Shown here: positions 32,414 to 41,756 of the stretch, one piece after another | Numbering within the stretch: the stretch's first letter is position 1 | Layout of the letters: every line of letters begins with the position of its first letter | IMG/VR virus record: IMGVR_UViG_3300047550_001848 | Location: 1-54,755 of that record | Direction: 5' to 3' (one strand) | DNA from: a virus | Length of the DNA stretch: 54,755 bases | The notes under the pieces: generated by a model | The model's input: only the letters and a program-made list of their open reading frames with translations | Databases searched by the model: none | Told to the model about the DNA's origin: nothing | Program-made: the position numbers and the translations under genes

Positions 32414-35400
32414 ATGCCTCTTATCGACATCCCGACCGTAGGACTTGTCGAATTTCCGGATTCTATGAGTTCGCAGGATATCGAAAAAGCAATACGCGAA
32501 AATATCCTAAAGCCAAAAACCACCCCCGCAGGCTATGTCCGCGAAGCTCTCAAAGGGGTACCTCGGGGGCTTGTTGGGGGGCTAGAGCAGGCAGGCTTAG
32601 GTCTTGCTGCGTTGCTCCCAGAGGAAACGGAAAAAACCGCGCGGGGGAAGATTAAGTCTATTGCGGAAAGCCTGAAGCCGTCTGTAGCCCCCGGGTACGA
32701 AGAGGCGATTCCGACCAAGCTTGGGGAGGCGGTAGGTTCTGTAGGCTCATTCCTTATTCCCGGCCTCGGGGCGGGCCGCGTAGCGGGTATGCTGGGCGCG
32801 GGAGTTGCGGGTGCTAGGGCAGCGCAGCTTGGGACAGCGGGGGTGCTTGCTCCTGCGGCGGGAGCGGGCGAAGCCCGTGAAAAGGCAATCACAGAAGGAG
32901 CTACCCCAGAGCAAATTCGGACGGCGACACAGCTTGGCTCACTTATCGGGTTGACTGAGCTTGCCCCCATCGAGCGCATGTTCCGGGGGCTGGGTAAAGA
33001 AGTCACTGGAGGACTTATCGGGCGCGTAAAGAACGCTCTTGTCACAGGCGGGTTTGAGGGTGCTCAAGAAGCGGCTGCACAGATTGCTCAAAACCTTGTT
33101 GCTCAGCGAATATACAAACCAAGCCAAGAACTCCTAGAGAGCGCGGGGGAATCCGGCGCGTACGGTGCGGGGGCGGGTGCGATCGTACAGTTTCTTCTCG
33201 ACGCGGCTGCGGGTCGCCGCGCGCCCCGTGCTGCCCCTACTCAACCTCTTGAAGCTGCACCCACTCAACCGATCCCCACGACGGCACAGCAACCTTTCTT
33301 TACGCCCGAGCAAGCACCCATTCCTACTGCGCCGCAAGCGGCCCCTCGTGCTTATACCCCCTCGGGGCAGTTGCTTACTGGTGAGCGCCTCGCGCCTGAA
33401 ACTCCGTCAGAGGATCTCACGGCGGATCTCGAAAGTGCAGTGAATGTCCTTGGGGTCGCAGAGCGGGAAGTAGAGCGAGTAAAGACGCAGATTTCCCAGA
33501 CCCGAGATCCTAACGAACGGGTGCGACTGTTCGAAGCCTTGGAACCCCTAGAAGCACGTCGGAAGGCGGCGCAGCAACAAGTTAATACATTGCGTAAACA
33601 AGCGGGGGTACCCACACCTACTGTAGCCCCGGGGCAAGGCGAGTTTGCGTTTGGGGAAGAAGGGCCAGAAATTCCCGAATTTGTAATCACTGACCGCACT
33701 TTACGTGGGCTGGGGTTCAAGGCAGATAGTACGCGAAAAGCAATCCTGAGAAAGCTGCGGGGTGTGGATGTTTCTACCCCTGAAGGATACGCCGCTTTTG
33801 AGGAGCTATTGACTGAACGGGACCGTAAAAAACAATCAATTGGGGGCTCAGAGGTTATAGATTTCATGACCCGCGCCCGCCGCCAGCTTCCCCCCGTCGA
33901 ACCCGCTGTTGCACCCCCCGAGGCTCCCGCAGTAAGCGCACCGTCTTTGCCACTCCAACCGACGGAAGGTCCGCGCGGAAAGATCGTAGAACCTACGATC
34001 ATTGGGGGATCCGTCGCGGCACCCACACCTTCTCCAGAGGTGGAACTCGACTTTATTCGGCAACGCTACGAAGCGGGGCTGCCGCTTACCCCTGCGGAGC
34101 AATATCGCCTCCGGGAAGCACAGAAAGCCGCGCCTACCCCTGAACTTGCCCTACCCGAACAACCCACCCCGCAGTCCTTGGAGGTAATCGAGAACCTCCC
34201 GCGCCAAACGCCCCCGCTGCAACTAACTAAAACCCAGATCCCGCAGCCGATAGAACCTACGTACCCTTCTGCGCCAATGCCTGCGTTCGTCGATGAGAAA
34301 AGCCTTGAAGCGATGGGGATAGCGAAGCGTAAGGACAAGGCAGCGGTTGCATTACGTGATACGTTGCTTGCCAAGGATCTAAACGATCCGGCGGATGCAG
34401 ATGCTGTTCGCACGGCGCTTCGTGCGTATCGTGACCGTGGGACTACGCTAAAAACCACCCGGGAAAAGATCGACAACTACCTGCGTTCTATCCCTGAACA
34501 GAGGGGGTTTGACTTTGAACGAGTTGATTCTACTGACGGACAAGTTGGTGAGCCAAGCGTGGGCGTGCCTGTACCACAACGAACCCCCGGAAGATCCCGT
34601 GCTCCTCAACCTCGACGAACCAACGTGGATGTATCTAGCGAAGCTCCTGAGCCAAGTACTCAAAGAGCGCAACCAGAGCCGAGTGCATTGACTCCGGTCG
34701 CCGCGTGGAAACAATACGCCCCTGAAGGCGCGAAGTATTCGCAGCTTAGCCCTGAAGAGCGGAATATATGGAAACGCGAGGTGGAAGGTAAGGCTTCGCT
34801 GGAAGAGCTTACGGAGCTAGCTAAAGCCCTTACAGAATTTCAGGCGAGTAGAAGGTTAGGAGAAGATCCAGATCTCGACGAAGCCCGGACAGTGCAGTCC
34901 GCAATCGAAGGAAAAAGTCTAGTCGATGCTGCTCGATGGTTGGCGCTGAACGCCCCTTCCAAAGACTACCAACTGATTGCAAGCCGCGTAGAAATACAAT
35001 TGCGGCGGCTAGAGGCGGCAGGGCTTAAATTTGATTTGAAGATCGCGCATCTAAACGATCGAGTACCCGGGGCGTTGCTTGGGGCGCGGGGGCTCGCGCA
35101 TGCAGAATATATAAAAGGCCAATTGACTGTTTGGCTAAACGGAACAGATGTCACGGGCAAAATAGGCACCTCATACGAAACACTACTGCACGAGCTTGTC
35201 CATGCAGCCACTATGTCAGCGGTGCGTGTAGGAAATACGCGGGGGGCTGCGGGCACCCCTCTCGCACAGTCAGTCAAAGATCTATACGCCGTAACAGACG
35301 CGATCATTAGGGAATTTAACCAAAGAGTTAGCGCGGATAAAACTAAACTATCAGAATTTGAACGGGCAGTATTTAGTAACCGCGTAAATGCCCTGAAAGA

Positions 35401-38341
35401 TCCGGACGAGATTCTTGCGTGGGCGCTTACAAACCGAGACGCGCAAGCATGGTTAGATACAGTCTCATACAAGAACAAATCTTTGTGGACCCGGTTTGTC
35501 GAGGCAGTTCGTACATTCCTTGGGTTGCCCGCAAAAACGGATACCGCGCTGTCCGAAGTACTCCGCATCGCGGATGAGTTGCTTGACATTCCTCCGGCGG
35601 ACATCGCCGCGCTCGCGGGGAAGATAGGGCAGACGTTACAGGTACAACAGCCTGCGGGCGAAGATATTCGTGCGCAGGTTTCCACAAACAACCCCATCCT
35701 CGATTCCTTCCTCGTACGGCGGGAGCAGGAGCTTACACGCGACGGAGATCGGCCTTGGTTCACGCAGCTTTGGGACGCCATTACCAAGTCTCCTGCCCAG
35801 TACGCCCGCAAGTTTGCGGTAGATATCGTGGACAACCAGTATGTCGCTAAACGTGAGTTAGAGAAAGCCGATCAGTGGGTACCGCGTATGCATATGGCGT
35901 TTGCTTCGCGTGCGGGGGATATCGCTGCCTCTTCGCTAATCACAGGACCGATCCAACTCACGACGTTGGGCGGGGGACGGGGGGTGCAAACCTTCGGGGT
36001 GGTCCAAGGGAAGTCCATCCGCGATGTCATGCAGTCTCTTGAAGAAGTAGCAGACCTGCTCCCACCGGGGGGTTCAAAGGGTAAGCGGTTTGCTGCGGCG
36101 TCCAAGCTGTTTGATGCTTATTCGTGGATAAAGCGGTTCAATAGTTTCACGCCCGCGATGAAGGCAAAATACACCATACCGCCTGAAATCTTTGCGGCAG
36201 GCCGCGAAGCTGATCGTCTATATGGTAGGCAATTTCGCAAAGCTCTCGACGATTGGACGACATATAAAAACGCGCTCTTGGAAGCGGCCCGGGCGGCAGG
36301 TAGGTTCAGTGATGAAGACGTGCAGGCATGGAAAGACGCCCCAGACTACGTGCCGTGGAACCGTATATTGGAGGATGCTAAGCACGGGTATCAAACCAAG
36401 TCCAGTGCGCGCACCTTCTTCTCATCGTTGAAAGCAGGCGGCGATATGAAGTCTCTCGTTGGCGGCGATATCGCGGAACGCCCCATCGGGTCCATGCTCA
36501 ACAACATGCAGTCATTGGCGTTCTGGCTCTCTACCAGCGCGGTAAAGAACCACGCCGCAAGTATTGTTGCGGATACCCTCGGGGGTAGTGCTTTTGGCGG
36601 GCGTTCGATTGCTGATCCCAATGTGCCCGGTGTAGACAAATCTCGGGTTATTGAGGTTTACGACAAAGGGGTGAAAAAGTATTACGAGCTTTCCGACCCC
36701 CTCGCAGCGGCTGCGTTCATGCCCATTGCCGAGGTGGCAGGGCCGATTCTGAAGGGGCTTAGCTCGATGACCCAACTGGTTCGCAGGGGGGTCACTCTTA
36801 TGCCGGGGTTCGTCGTGAATCAGCTTGCGCAGGATAGCTTCCGAGTCGCAACCTACAGTGGCGTAGGTCGCCCTTTCCGCGCGGGATCTCGGGTGGTTGG
36901 GAGCTTCTTAGGAGCGTTGCGCAACGACTCCCTTACTCAACGGCTTAGCCAATTCGGTCTGGAAGGGCAAGTCGATTACCTTTTTACAGGGCAATTCGGA
37001 GAAAAAACCCGTGCTGCCAAGCAGCTAGCACCCGCTGACCCCGGGCTGCGTACCGCCGCGAATAAGTTAGTCGAGAAGCTGGAGGCGTTTTCCCATGCCT
37101 CTGATATGGCGCAGCGTGAAGCTGTGTTCAAGCAGACCATGGAAGAAACCGGGGGTGACGAAGCGCTTGCCTTGTTCCGTGCTATCGAGATCATCAACTT
37201 CCAGAATCGGGGTAAATCGGGAGTCTCATCTATCCTGCGACACACCATCCCCTTCTTCAACGCTTACCTGCAAGGTCAGAACGTCGCGTACCGTGCGATG
37301 TTTCAGCAAGGAATCTCTGGGAAAGACCGTCAAGCGGCTTTGCGGCAGTTCCGTAACACTGCGCTTAAGATCGGGGCGTTCTCCATATTGTACGCAGCGC
37401 TCATGGCGGACGATGATGACTACAAGAAGATGTCCCCCAATGAGCGCATGCGGGGGTGGTTGCTGCCCGGAAGCCGTGAACAGTTGAAGCAACTTACTGG
37501 GGTGGACATCGGGCAAAACCTTATGATCCCGGTTCCGGCGGACCCTGCGGGTTTGATCACGAAGGCGCTGCCCGAATTGTTCACTACGTACTTTGCCTAC
37601 GAAGGCACCGCGTCTGAAATAGACGGACGCAAATTATTGAAAGCCATGGGGGACGGGGTGGCAAAGGCTATCTCGGCTCCGAATGTCGTGCCTCAAGCAG
37701 TCAAACCGTCGGTAGAGCTAGCGCTTAATTATTCCTTCTTCACCGGACGCGCTATCGTGGGTAAGGGGCAGGAACAGAAAGAGCCGTTTTTGCAATTCAC
37801 AGAGTCAACTTCTGAACTATCCAAAGCAATTGGGGAGTTTGCAAATATCTCCCCTATCAAACTCGACTACTTTATCCGTGGCACATTAGGAATGTTTGGT
37901 AGCACTCTTCTGCACTACGGGAGCGCTGCATATGCCTCGGCAGCGGGGGTTCAAGTTCCAGAATCTCGGTTGAGTGATAATCCCCAAGTGCGTGCGTTCC
38001 TTGCGGGTAGGGAGGGAGGTGGACAGCGTGAAGACTATTACGATCTCCGGGATCAAATTCAGCGTGTTGTACGCACGGTAAACGACCTGAAGATCTCTAA
38101 CCCCGCCAGACTTCAAACCTATTTTGAAGAGAACAAAGAACTTTACGCGCTCGGGCAAACGGGGCTGACGGGGCGGGTTGACGAGTGGGTGGAGAAATTC
38201 CGGAAACAACGGCAAATAATTCGCGGTTCTGATCTCCCCCCGGAAGTGAAACGACAACGATTGGATGAGCTTGAAAAGGCCGAGATTCAGCTATTCGCTA
38301 ACCTCAACCTTGCCACGCTACGTCGGGCTGTAAATCAGTAG
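32414..38341 (+). CDS. 1975-residue polyvalent ejection-type protein with zincin motif and LPD38-like region
   Basis: The largest protein in the window. The N-terminus (IDIPTVGLVEFPDSMSSQDI) is typical of podovirus internal virion proteins. A Gly/Ala hydrophobic stretch follows (about 110-160) and then long Pro-rich disordered linkers (to about 760). A zinc metalloprotease motif appears at 926-930: TSYETLLHELVHAATMSAV, with HELVH. Residues about 1430-1700 contain RRGVTLMPGFVVNQLAQDSF and TIPFFNAYLQGQNVAYRAMF with a hydrophobic helix (LKIGAFSILYAALMAD), a pattern I associate with the large polyvalent protein domain LPD38. It is probably packaged and injected with the DNA; the protease could act on envelope or host targets. 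The gene ends facing the leftward block. Confidence 0.75.
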   Translation: MPLIDIPTVGLVEFPDSMSSQDIEKAIRENILKPKTTPAGYVREALKGVPRGLVGGLEQAGLGLAALLPEETEKTARGKIKSIAESLKPSVAPGYEEAIPTKLGEAVGSVGSFLIPGLGAGRVAGMLGAGVAGARAAQLGTAGVLAPAAGAGEAREKAITEGATPEQIRTATQLGSLIGLTELAPIERMFRGLGKEVTGGLIGRVKNALVTGGFEGAQEAAAQIAQNLVAQRIYKPSQELLESAGESGAYGAGAGAIVQFLLDAAAGRRAPRAAPTQPLEAAPTQPIPTTAQQPFFTPEQAPIPTAPQAAPRAYTPSGQLLTGERLAPETPSEDLTADLESAVNVLGVAEREVERVKTQISQTRDPNERVRLFEALEPLEARRKAAQQQVNTLRKQAGVPTPTVAPGQGEFAFGEEGPEIPEFVITDRTLRGLGFKADSTRKAILRKLRGVDVSTPEGYAAFEELLTERDRKKQSIGGSEVIDFMTRARRQLPPVEPAVAPPEAPAVSAPSLPLQPTEGPRGKIVEPTIIGGSVAAPTPSPEVELDFIRQRYEAGLPLTPAEQYRLREAQKAAPTPELALPEQPTPQSLEVIENLPRQTPPLQLTKTQIPQPIEPTYPSAPMPAFVDEKSLEAMGIAKRKDKAAVALRDTLLAKDLNDPADADAVRTALRAYRDRGTTLKTTREKIDNYLRSIPEQRGFDFERVDSTDGQVGEPSVGVPVPQRTPGRSRAPQPRRTNVDVSSEAPEPSTQRAQPEPSALTPVAAWKQYAPEGAKYSQLSPEERNIWKREVEGKASLEELTELAKALTEFQASRRLGEDPDLDEARTVQSAIEGKSLVDAARWLALNAPSKDYQLIASRVEIQLRRLEAAGLKFDLKIAHLNDRVPGALLGARGLAHAEYIKGQLTVWLNGTDVTGKIGTSYETLLHELVHAATMSAVRVGNTRGAAGTPLAQSVKDLYAVTDAIIREFNQRVSADKTKLSEFERAVFSNRVNALKDPDEILAWALTNRDAQAWLDTVSYKNKSLWTRFVEAVRTFLGLPAKTDTALSEVLRIADELLDIPPADIAALAGKIGQTLQVQQPAGEDIRAQVSTNNPILDSFLVRREQELTRDGDRPWFTQLWDAITKSPAQYARKFAVDIVDNQYVAKRELEKADQWVPRMHMAFASRAGDIAASSLITGPIQLTTLGGGRGVQTFGVVQGKSIRDVMQSLEEVADLLPPGGSKGKRFAAASKLFDAYSWIKRFNSFTPAMKAKYTIPPEIFAAGREADRLYGRQFRKALDDWTTYKNALLEAARAAGRFSDEDVQAWKDAPDYVPWNRILEDAKHGYQTKSSARTFFSSLKAGGDMKSLVGGDIAERPIGSMLNNMQSLAFWLSTSAVKNHAASIVADTLGGSAFGGRSIADPNVPGVDKSRVIEVYDKGVKKYYELSDPLAAAAFMPIAEVAGPILKGLSSMTQLVRRGVTLMPGFVVNQLAQDSFRVATYSGVGRPFRAGSRVVGSFLGALRNDSLTQRLSQFGLEGQVDYLFTGQFGEKTRAAKQLAPADPGLRTAANKLVEKLEAFSHASDMAQREAVFKQTMEETGGDEALALFRAIEIINFQNRGKSGVSSILRHTIPFFNAYLQGQNVAYRAMFQQGISGKDRQAALRQFRNTALKIGAFSILYAALMADDDDYKKMSPNERMRGWLLPGSREQLKQLTGVDIGQNLMIPVPADPAGLITKALPELFTTYFAYEGTASEIDGRKLLKAMGDGVAKAISAPNVVPQAVKPSVELALNYSFFTGRAIVGKGQEQKEPFLQFTESTSELSKAIGEFANISPIKLDYFIRGTLGMFGSTLLHYGSAAYASAAGVQVPESRLSDNPQVRAFLAGREGGGQREDYYDLRDQIQRVVRTVNDLKISNPARLQTYFEENKELYALGQTGLTGRVDEWVEKFRKQRQIIRGSDLPPEVKRQRLDELEKAEIQLFANLNLATLRRAVNQ

Positions 38342-38344
38342 CCC

Positions 38345-38373
38345 AAAAAGAAACCCCGGCATTGCGCCGGGGT
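38345..38373 (-). terminator. Intrinsic terminator of the leftward replication block
   Basis: On the minus strand ACCCCGGC / GCCGGGGT form an 8-bp stem with a 5-base loop, followed by TTCTTTTT. In the plus direction the stem is followed by GAAGAGG, so it terminates only leftward transcripts efficiently. It lies between the two convergent gene blocks. Confidence 0.85.
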
Positions 38374-38407
38374 GAAGAGGGGGGATACAACGGGTAGGGG
38401 TATTATA

Positions 38408-38671
38408 TTACGCTACGCGCCAAACGCGTACACCTAACACCCCACGTTCTGCGACGAGTTGTGTGACAACTCTAAACCCTAGGCGGGAAGCCTCATTGCG
38501 AAGCTCGTCGGCAAGCCGCATCTGGTGGACCCCGGGGACAAAAAAAGTCTTACCGATCTGAAACCGCCCCCACGCGATCTGGATCAGTTTCCCATGCGTC
38601 CGAAGTAGCTGCGGTATCGGTTCCGGTTCCGGTGTCGGAGGTAGCGTCGGAGAAGGGGTTGCCCGGGTCAC
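38408..38671 (-). CDS. Small protein at the end of the replication block
   Basis: The open frame gives up to 87 residues from GTG 38671, which would overlap the primase-helicase end by 122 bases. The C-terminal 60 residues look like a real conserved protein: KLIQIAWGRFQIGKTFFVPG, then a helix MRLADELRNEASRLGFRVVT and a strand ending RGVLGVRVWRV. The N-terminal Pro-rich part may only be the overlap frame. No good ribosome site is visible, so the start is uncertain. The fold hints at a small alpha/beta DNA-associated protein. It is the last gene before the terminator. Confidence 0.55.
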   Translation of the reverse strand: MTRATPSPTLPPTPEPEPIPQLLRTHGKLIQIAWGRFQIGKTFFVPGVHQMRLADELRNEASRLGFRVVTQLVAERGVLGVRVWRVA

Positions 38672-41432
38672 GGAATATTAGCACAAGTTCGGGTTGCGAG
38701 AACGCCAGCCCTTTGCCCAACCGCACGCGGCGCTCCTCGACATACTTCTTAGTTTCACGGAGGTAGTTAAGTACTTCCGCAAGCGACAGTTGCCTATCAT
38801 TGCAAAACTTACGAAACAGCGAACGCCGAATATAAATATTCTGGGTATCAGGTTCATACCGAACACATAGTTTACCACGCGGCTCTCGTATAGGAACTTC
38901 TGCCACCCCATTTGGCCGCAAACTCGCGGAGCTATTGATAATAAGGGTATCATTGAAATGGTCCGCAAGGAACGCACCAAGTACTGACGCCTTTTCCCCT
39001 TCTGAAGCCTTCGCCTTATTCTTACGTTCGATCAGTTCCGCGACAATCCAGTTCACTACGCGGGTAAAGTCGTCATCTGAGAAAGCCAATACCCCGGCTT
39101 GCCGCGCCATGAGCCCCCCGGCAAGATGCGTAGCGACCATCGCGGACCAATGCCGCTCTCGGTTCGTCAACTGCGCTTTCGTATCTATGATCCGCCCCAT
39201 GCGCTCTAAGGTGTCTACAGCAATCGCCAAATTCCGGATCAGAAACTGCGCATAGACATCCCCCGCTAAACCGTAGTTAGAATCCAAGGGCGCGAAGATC
39301 GCATCGGACTCTAGCTTGCTGAGAGTATTTCCTGACGACCAAGAAAACTCCAAGAATCTCGACATCTCCCCATCGGGGTTGCTCTTCTTCGCGTACAGTT
39401 TTTCCTCGATGAGCGCGTTAGACGTAACATAGCAATTCGCCGCCCACGTCGTGGTGTTTAGACGCTCGATGTTGTTGCTGCCTTGCAGCCGATTCCCCCC
39501 TCGGGCGTGCAAATAGTCGTAGAGAAAATCTGACATCTTCTCGGGGGTTTCGTTTGTAATCTCGTCTATGGTCGCTGCGATATTCTGCATCGTGCCGATA
39601 CGGTTGACTCTGGACTTTGGCGTATCCTTGAGCAGCAGCATCGTCTCATCGGGGTGCCCAAAGACGCTGTTGATAACCCGAAGCATGGTGGTCTTACCCG
39701 TACCAGAGGTTTCGCTGTACATGCTCATTACGGAACCCTTCTTCTTGGAGAAGGGCACCAGAGGGGACGAGAATCCTCCGAACAGAGCAAACATTTGGCG
39801 CTCCATGCCGGGTTGGTTGTAAAACGCGACAACCTTTTTCCATTCGTCTAGCGACCCTGCTTGCCGGAATTTATCTACGAGGTCTAGGGTCACCGACGAT
39901 GGGGGGCTGTAGGATATCTCCGTTGCTGTTATGCAACGATCACCGACGATGAACGCTGAGTAATTATCTGCCCACCCAAATTGAAGCCGAGATTTCTTCG
40001 CCTTCAACCGTCCTTGGAAAGATTTAATTGATCGCGCGGCATACATAGTTAATAGCTCCATTTGTTTAGCTAACGCAAAAATGCCTTCCCGTGCTAACCG
40101 TTTCGAGAATATGTCCCGACCGACCATATCCTGCATGGGCACCATAAACTCCCGCATTCCGTCTTGAGGAAGATGCACCCGGAAAAGCGCTGCCATGCCA
40201 AGAATTGGGTCATCCACCGTATGCACAAGGTAGAAGTCATGGTCATACACTAATACATCTTCTACATTCCCGTCCTTGTCTTTCGTACGTAGATACACCC
40301 CGCCGTTCTTCCCCCGCAAATACGGGAACGGATATTCGGGGATGACATAACTTCTCGACGGTACAGCCGTATCTGCTACAACATTATCTTCCGGGGTTGC
40401 CTCTTCGACGAGCCCTCTGCCTAGCTGGATAGGCGACGTAATAGACCCCCGGTGCTTGCACCCCTCGCACCCTTTCGGGTTGTCTTTCCAAAATGTATCG
40501 CACTTGTACGGCCCTTGAATACGGGATGCTTTTTCTTCCGTATCGAAAAAAGAATACTCAGGATGTTTACGTGAGATCGCGTGTACTGCCTTGTCTCGAT
40601 CTTTGCAGAATTGCGCAATGGACAACGCCGCCCGCCACAAGGGCTCGCTCGTTGTCTCCTGTTCTTGTACCGCAGTAAGTAATTGCTGGCATCCTTCTCC
40701 GGCAATACTTTTCTTAAGGATTACCTTGAACTCCGATGGCTTGTTCGCCAAGAGACTCTTTGTCACTTCGTCCAACGGAGCGCGCATCGATTGGACGGTA
40801 GCCCCTTCTTCCACCCCCATGAGTCTCCGAAACTCTGCAAACTCTACGGGGGGTGCCGTGCGTAGTACCTCAACCTTCAACGGGTTAAGCGGATCTTTGA
40901 AGTTCGACGACCCTATGGCCCGCATCACTCGCGCTGCGTCTGCGGGTACCGCAGGGTCAATTGTCATCCCTCGCAGCAGGCACGTAGTCTTAAACCGCTC
41001 GGCAACTGCCTTCCACTCGTCTCGGGGGACTGCCTCAGTCAAAGGCCAATATACGTGTATCCCGCGCCCTGAGTTTACGACCACAGGTTTCGGCAGCTTG
41101 AGTTCGTCGACTAATCCCTCTAATGCTTGGAGTGCGTCACTTTGACTCGGGTAATGTTTCCCGTCATCTATAGTCGGATCACAATCGAGATCTAGGAAGA
41201 ATGAGCGTACAGACTGTACGTTGGGTGCCGTTCGATTTTCTGCGGAGTGGAAATTACCAACCGCAACATACGAGTTGAGCCCTTCTTCTTCCAGCAAATC
41301 AACAGCGGTGTCGACTTCCTGCTTCGTCTTATGAAATGTTTGGCTATGAAGAAATTTCCCCTTCAACGCGACGACGCAGTAGATCCCCTCTGGAGGTAAC
41401 ACTACCTCCATAAACTCCTGTCGTGTCAGCAT
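38550..41432 (-). CDS. Primase-helicase: AEP-like primase fused to an SF3/DUF927-like helicase
   Basis: A 960-residue replication protein. The N-terminal third has archaeo-eukaryotic primase features: SVRSFFLDLDCDP (D81, D83) and VVNSGRGIHVYWPLTEAVP (H126). A Cys cluster at about 316-330 (CDTFWKDNPKGCEGCKHRGS) may bind zinc. The C-terminal ATPase has Walker A SGTGKT (576-581) in SMYSETSGTGKTTMLRVI, an acidic Walker B-like segment ATIDEITNETPE and a conserved Asn/Ser block (TTTWAANCYVTSNALIEEKL), as in DUF927/SF3-type helicases. The last 30 residues are a disordered Asp/Thr tail. One polypeptide could unwind and prime DNA for the family A polymerase at 45608. Confidence 0.85.
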   Translation of the reverse strand: MLTRQEFMEVVLPPEGIYCVVALKGKFLHSQTFHKTKQEVDTAVDLLEEEGLNSYVAVGNFHSAENRTAPNVQSVRSFFLDLDCDPTIDDGKHYPSQSDALQALEGLVDELKLPKPVVVNSGRGIHVYWPLTEAVPRDEWKAVAERFKTTCLLRGMTIDPAVPADAARVMRAIGSSNFKDPLNPLKVEVLRTAPPVEFAEFRRLMGVEEGATVQSMRAPLDEVTKSLLANKPSEFKVILKKSIAGEGCQQLLTAVQEQETTSEPLWRAALSIAQFCKDRDKAVHAISRKHPEYSFFDTEEKASRIQGPYKCDTFWKDNPKGCEGCKHRGSITSPIQLGRGLVEEATPEDNVVADTAVPSRSYVIPEYPFPYLRGKNGGVYLRTKDKDGNVEDVLVYDHDFYLVHTVDDPILGMAALFRVHLPQDGMREFMVPMQDMVGRDIFSKRLAREGIFALAKQMELLTMYAARSIKSFQGRLKAKKSRLQFGWADNYSAFIVGDRCITATEISYSPPSSVTLDLVDKFRQAGSLDEWKKVVAFYNQPGMERQMFALFGGFSSPLVPFSKKKGSVMSMYSETSGTGKTTMLRVINSVFGHPDETMLLLKDTPKSRVNRIGTMQNIAATIDEITNETPEKMSDFLYDYLHARGGNRLQGSNNIERLNTTTWAANCYVTSNALIEEKLYAKKSNPDGEMSRFLEFSWSSGNTLSKLESDAIFAPLDSNYGLAGDVYAQFLIRNLAIAVDTLERMGRIIDTKAQLTNRERHWSAMVATHLAGGLMARQAGVLAFSDDDFTRVVNWIVAELIERKNKAKASEGEKASVLGAFLADHFNDTLIINSSASLRPNGVAEVPIREPRGKLCVRYEPDTQNIYIRRSLFRKFCNDRQLSLAEVLNYLRETKKYVEERRVRLGKGLAFSQPELVLIFRDPGNPFSDATSDTGTGTDTAATSDAWETDPDRVGAVSDR

Positions 41433-41434
41433 GG

Positions 41435-41707
41435 CTATTTCATTTCATGAAAAGAAGATGCAGTAGGCGTCTCCTTTAGTTGTTGGACGAAATCTTTAAC
41501 TCGGACTAGAGTCGGACCACTCGGCAGTGTCCGCCCTGACATCCAATTGTGCACGGTTGCCCGCGTCACGCTAAACCTATCCGCAATCGCACTAACCGTA
41601 ATGCGGTGCCTAACACACTGCCGTCCAAGCTCAACCCCTAAACCTGTATTGTTTGGGTCATTCCATACCTGCCGATGTTGCTTTGAGAAAGATCTTTTTG
41701 TGTGCAT
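41435..41707 (-). CDS. HTH transcription regulator
   Basis: A 90-residue protein with a clear Cro/XRE-like helix-turn-helix at about 34-58: HRITVSAIADRFSVTRATVH then NWMSGRTLP. The chosen start is ATG 41707 (MHTKRSF), with GGGGG 6 bases upstream; ATG 41719 is possible but abuts a hairpin. No ligand-binding domain is present. Being embedded in the replication block, it could act as a Cro-like repressor or temporal switch and is a candidate to bind the hairpin/palindrome at 41721-41746 or the TGTGAC repeats. Which one is unknown. Confidence 0.8.
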   Translation of the reverse strand: MHTKRSFSKQHRQVWNDPNNTGLGVELGRQCVRHRITVSAIADRFSVTRATVHNWMSGRTLPSGPTLVRVKDFVQQLKETPTASSFHEMK

Positions 41708-41720
41708 TGTAACCCCCATG

Positions 41721-41746
41721 CTAGGCGCGGCTGAAGCCGCGCCTAG
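41721..41746 (-). promoter_or_regulatory. 11-bp perfect inverted repeat upstream of the HTH gene
   Basis: Arms CTAGGCGCGGC / GCCGCGCCTAG flank a 4-base loop (TGAA on plus, TTCA on minus). It lies between the SSB-like gene stop (41757) and the HTH start (41707), just ahead of the ribosome site. It has no T-tract, so it is not a usual terminator. It could be an operator for the HTH protein or an RNA hairpin controlling the HTH message and the primase-helicase gene downstream. Confidence 0.65.
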
Positions 41747-41756
41747 TTGCTACTGC

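Noticed and set aside
38456-38472. Inverted repeat GAGTTGT-GTG-ACAACTC
   Set aside because: It is within a likely coding frame near the end of the operon, is not repeated elsewhere and has no adjacent promoter.
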